Source of the DNA: Anaeromyxobacter dehalogenans 2CP-C
GTDB lineage: Bacteria; Myxococcota; Myxococcia; Myxococcales; Anaeromyxobacteraceae
Direction: 5' to 3'
Assembly (NCBI RefSeq): GCF_000013385.1
Contig: NC_007760.1
Span: 3,446,001-3,510,000 of the forward strand
Length of the DNA stretch: 64,000 nucleotides
Both the position numbers and the translations under genes were made by a program. Below are positions 61,399 to 64,000 of this stretch, piece by piece (within the stretch, counting starts at the first letter, position 1; every line of letters begins with the position of its first letter). The notes beneath the pieces are model-generated. The model searched no databases, was not told the DNA's origin, and worked only from the letters and a program-made list of their open reading frames with translations.

Positions 61399-63042
61399 AT
61401 GCCCGGCCCCACCGAGCCCGCCCTGCCCGATACGCGCTTCGACTTCGACTACCTGGTGATCGGCTCCGGCTTCGGCGGCGCGGTGTCGGCGCTGCGGCTC
61501 GCCGAGAAGGGCTGGCGCGTCGGCGTGCTCGAAATGGGCAAGCGCTGGCGCCCGGAGGACTTCCCGCGCACGAACTGGAACCTGCGCAAGTTCCTGTGGA
61601 TGCCGCGGCTGCGGCTGTTCGGGATCCAGCAGATCACGCTCCTGCGCGACGTGCTCGTGCTGCACGGCGCGGGCGTGGGCGGGGGCAGCCTGGTCTACGC
61701 GAACACGCTGCTCGTCCCGCCGGACCGCGCCTTCGACGATCCGCGCTGGCCGGGCGGCGGCTGGCGGGCGCGCCTCGCGCCGCACTACGCGACGGCGAAG
61801 TTCATGCTGGGCGCGGTGGAGGCGCCTGAGGTGTTCCCGGGCGACGAGGCGCTGCGCCAGGCGGTGGACGAGGAGACCGGGCGCGGCCACACGTTCTCGC
61901 GCCACACCGTGGCGGTGCACTTCGGCGACGCGAAGCGGGCCGTGCCGGACCCGTACTTCGGCGGCGAGGGGCCGGAGCGGATCGGCTGCTCGCTCTGCGG
62001 CGAGTGCATGACGGGCTGCCGCCACGGCGCGAAGAACACGCTCGACCGGAACTACCTCCACCTGGCCGAGCGGCGCGGGGCGGAGATCCTGCCGGAGACG
62101 CTGGTCACCGACCTGCGCCCGCTGGCGGGCGGCGGCTGGGAGGTCCACACGCGGTCGTCCACGCACGTGGTCCGGCGCCAGCGGCGCGTGCTCCGCGCGA
62201 GAGGCGTGGTGCTGGCCGCGGGCGCGATCGGCACGGTGCGCCTGCTGCTCCGCTGCAAGGCGGTCGGGAGCCTCCCGGCGCTCTCCGGCCAAGTCGGCAA
62301 CCACGTGCGCACGAACAGCGAGGCGCTGCTGGCGGTGACGGCGCGCCGCGACGACGTGGACTACAGCCACGGCCTCGCCATCACCTCGGGCCTGCAGGCG
62401 GACGACGACACGCACATGGAGGTGGTCCGCTACGGCGCGGGCCACGACTTCATGTCGCTCCTCGCCACGCACCTCACCGGCGGCGGCCCGCCCTGGCCGC
62501 GCCCGCTGCGCTGGCTCGGGAACCTGTTCCGGCACCCGGTGGACTTCTTCCGCGCGCACTGGCCGTTCGGCTGGGCGCGCCGCACCGCGGTGCTGCTCGT
62601 GATGCAGCCGCTCGCGAGCCACCTGCGGCTGCGGCTCGCGCGCCGGCCGTGGGGGCGCTCGCTCACCAGCGCGCTCGACGGCCCGCGGCCGCCGAGCTAC
62701 ATGCCGCTCGCGAACGCGGTGGCGCGCAGGATGGCGGCGCGCATGGACGGGGTGGCGCAGAGCGGGCTCCACGAGGTGTTCCTGGGCGCGTCGAGCACCG
62801 CGCACATCCTGGGCGGCGCGACCATGGGCGCCTCGCCGGCCGAGGGCGTGTGCGACGCGCAGGGGCACGTGTTCGGCTACCAGGACCTCTACGTCGCCGA
62901 CGGCAGCCTGGTGCCGGCGAACCTGGGCGTGAACCCGTCGCTCACCATCACGGCGCTGGCCGAGCACGTCATGAGCCGGATCCCGGCCAACCCGGCCGGC
63001 GGGCAGCGGCCGGCCCCGCGGCCGCCGGGTGGCGCCGCGTGA
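61399..63042 (+). CDS. GMC-type FAD oxidoreductase with four-cysteine motif
   Basis: A 547-residue flavoprotein. The FAD dinucleotide motif GSGFGGAVSALRLAE is at residues 22-36; GAGVGGGSLVYAN near 92 and the C-terminal GGATMGASPAEGVCDAQGHVFGYQDLYVADGS-type region with NPSLTITALAEH agree with the cholesterol-oxidase-like branch. CSLCGECMTGC at about 197-207 has four cysteines spaced as for an iron-sulphur or structural metal site. Substrate unknown (alcohol or sterol). ATG 61399 follows TACGAT (61381-61386) by 12 nt. Confidence 0.88.
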   Translation: MPGPTEPALPDTRFDFDYLVIGSGFGGAVSALRLAEKGWRVGVLEMGKRWRPEDFPRTNWNLRKFLWMPRLRLFGIQQITLLRDVLVLHGAGVGGGSLVYANTLLVPPDRAFDDPRWPGGGWRARLAPHYATAKFMLGAVEAPEVFPGDEALRQAVDEETGRGHTFSRHTVAVHFGDAKRAVPDPYFGGEGPERIGCSLCGECMTGCRHGAKNTLDRNYLHLAERRGAEILPETLVTDLRPLAGGGWEVHTRSSTHVVRRQRRVLRARGVVLAAGAIGTVRLLLRCKAVGSLPALSGQVGNHVRTNSEALLAVTARRDDVDYSHGLAITSGLQADDDTHMEVVRYGAGHDFMSLLATHLTGGGPPWPRPLRWLGNLFRHPVDFFRAHWPFGWARRTAVLLVMQPLASHLRLRLARRPWGRSLTSALDGPRPPSYMPLANAVARRMAARMDGVAQSGLHEVFLGASSTAHILGGATMGASPAEGVCDAQGHVFGYQDLYVADGSLVPANLGVNPSLTITALAEHVMSRIPANPAGGQRPAPRPPGGAA

Positions 63043-63159
63043 CCGGGCGCCGCGCGCCCTCCCGTCTGGGCCCGAATTGGGGCTTGAGTCCGCAGGGCGC
63101 GGGCGCGCACGCTTCGAGAGGCTTCACGCCACGCCGCAGCTCACTTCAGAGGAGGGTCG

Positions 63160-63480
63160 ATGGCCACGAAGGCTGAGCGGTTCCGCTACGAGACCGAGCG
63201 TTCCGGCCCGAAGAAGGCGAAGCAGCCCCGGCCGGCCCGGCGCGACACGCCGGTGGACACCTCGCAGCCGGGCGTGAGCGCCACGCACCGCAAGAGCGCG
63301 CGCCACGAGTCCATCCGCGCCGGGAAGAAGGCGCAGTACGCGCTGGAGGACTCGGCCGGCAAGCCGTCGCGCAAGTCCACCCGCAAGGCCTCCAACCGGC
63401 AGAAGACCGACAGCCAGATGCGCGTGAAGCGCCGCACCGGCGAGATGCGCCCCGAGTCGCGCACGACGCGCGGCCGCTGA
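63160..63480 (+). CDS. Small, highly basic protein
   Basis: A 106-residue protein rich in Lys, Arg, Ser and Thr (KKAKQPRPARRD, RKSTRKASNRQKTD) with no hydrophobic core, so probably disordered and nucleic-acid-binding. ATG 63160 has an excellent AGAGGAGGG Shine-Dalgarno, which supports it as a real gene. No family recognised; a histone-like or DNA-coating role is a guess. Confidence 0.65.
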   Translation: MATKAERFRYETERSGPKKAKQPRPARRDTPVDTSQPGVSATHRKSARHESIRAGKKAQYALEDSAGKPSRKSTRKASNRQKTDSQMRVKRRTGEMRPESRTTRGR

Positions 63481-63495
63481 CGCGCGCGCTGCCTC

Positions 63496-63609
63496 GACCC
63501 GCTCCTGGTTCGACAGGCTCACCAGGAGCGGGCTCCTCCGACCGCTCACCCTGAGCGTAGGCGAGCCGAAGGCTCGCCGGAGTCGAAGGGTCACCCTGAG
63601 CCCGTCGAA
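63496..63609. repeat. REP-like palindromic element, copy 2
   Basis: A 12-bp perfect inverted repeat (63496-63507 with 63519-63530) encloses TCGACAGGCTC; a second hairpin GGCGAGCC-GAA-GGCTCGCC is nearby; and CCCTGAGCCCGTCGAA (63594-63609) closes the element. It shares the TTCGACNGGCTCA core with 9040-9106 and fills the gap between the basic protein and the aminotransferase. Confidence 0.7.
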
Positions 63610-63644
63610 GTCCGAGCGCACTTTCCCCGCCGTTCGGCGATCCC

Positions 63645-64000
63645 ATGGCCCGCCACCCCTCCCCTTCCCCCACCACCGCGACCCTCTCCGACCGCGTCTA
63701 CAGCCCGACCGGCGGACCGGTGCACCTGCCCCAGGGACCGGTCTACGCGCTGAACGTCGGCGACACCTGGCGCGAGCCGCCCGCCTGCGCCCGCGCCGAG
63801 GCGCAGCGCGTGGCCGATCACCCGGGGCTGCACGGGTACGCGCCGGTGCAGGGCGAGCCGGCGCTCCTCGACGCCGTCGAGGAGCGGCTCCGGGCGCGCG
63901 GCGGCGCGCCGGTCGCGCGCGAGGGGCTGCAGGTCATGGTGGGCGCGACCGCCGGGCTGGGCGTGGTGGTGGACGCGCTGCTCGACCCGGGCGACGAGGT
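63645..64000 (+). CDS. Class I/II PLP aminotransferase, N-terminal part
   Basis: The first 118 residues of a fold-type I aminotransferase, cut by the window end. YALNVGDTWREPPA, HPGLHGYAPVQGEPALLDAVEERL and LQVMVGATAGLGVVVDALLDPGDEV match the opening of aspartate/aromatic aminotransferase-like enzymes (substrate entry, GYAP turn and cofactor loop). The Schiff-base Lys lies beyond the end. ATG 63645 follows the REP-like element. Substrate unknown. Confidence 0.8.
   Translation, partial: MARHPSPSPTTATLSDRVYSPTGGPVHLPQGPVYALNVGDTWREPPACARAEAQRVADHPGLHGYAPVQGEPALLDAVEERLRARGGAPVAREGLQVMVGATAGLGVVVDALLDPGDE

Overview
The window is 64 kb of very GC-rich chromosomal DNA with almost no AT-rich islands. 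Its gene content points to a respiratory, metal-reducing myxobacterium close to Anaeromyxobacter (Myxococcota): very large multiheme c-type cytochromes, OmcS-like hexaheme cytochromes, many GTG/TTG starts and a sigma-54-type promoter. The genus is inferred from gene content, not from a database match. No rRNA, tRNA, CRISPR array, prophage or insertion sequence was found.

Region by region. 1-15.9 kb holds housekeeping and accessory genes: an Hsp70-like/DUF2760 pair, DUF72, two aldo/keto reductases, a LeuA without its regulatory domain behind a candidate leader-peptide attenuator, a lipoprotein, a DJ-1/PfpI protein, a methyltransferase, a DbpA-like RNA helicase, a hemerythrin-like protein, a pyridoxamine-oxidase-like protein overlapping a PNPOx-GAF-wHTH regulator, and YbaK. 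15.9-27.5 kb is a surface-polysaccharide cluster with eight glycosyltransferases (one of the GT10 fucosyltransferase type), a DUF2304 protein, a Wzx-like flippase, a NeuD-like acyltransferase and a DegT aminotransferase. Genes read inward from both sides and meet near 23.05 kb.

27.7-58.3 kb is the centre of interest: about 30 kb, all on the minus strand, devoted to extracellular electron transfer. Two hexaheme proteins (34572-35864 and 48606-49916) closely resemble Geobacter OmcS, the cytochrome that polymerises into nanowires. Around them are a parvulin prolyl isomerase, two NHL beta-propellers, a YVTN beta-propeller lipoprotein, two CsgG/GNA1162-like lipoproteins, a large outer-membrane barrel candidate, 16-heme and 26-heme cytochromes, a lipoprotein cytochrome with 33 CXXCH plus 7 longer-spaced heme motifs, two tandem TMTC-like membrane/TPR proteins and a lipoprotein made of ten 93-residue Ig-like repeats. 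The set parallels the omcS-companion (osc) assembly cluster of Geobacter (prolyl isomerase, channel-like proteins, beta-propeller) but is larger and has two filament subunits. A sigma-54-like promoter precedes the isomerase-led operon. The second omcS-like gene is followed by a strong intrinsic terminator, which would let the filament subunit be made in excess of the genes behind it.

58.5-64 kb returns to general genes: two small proteins, glucose-6-phosphate isomerase, a hypothetical protein, a GMC oxidoreductase with a cysteine cluster, a very basic small protein, a REP-like palindrome and the start of a PLP aminotransferase that runs off the window.

Several genes in the first 11 kb, and one at 61.3 kb, lack a Shine-Dalgarno sequence and instead have a -10-like hexamer ending 7-8 nt before the start codon, suggesting leaderless transcripts.
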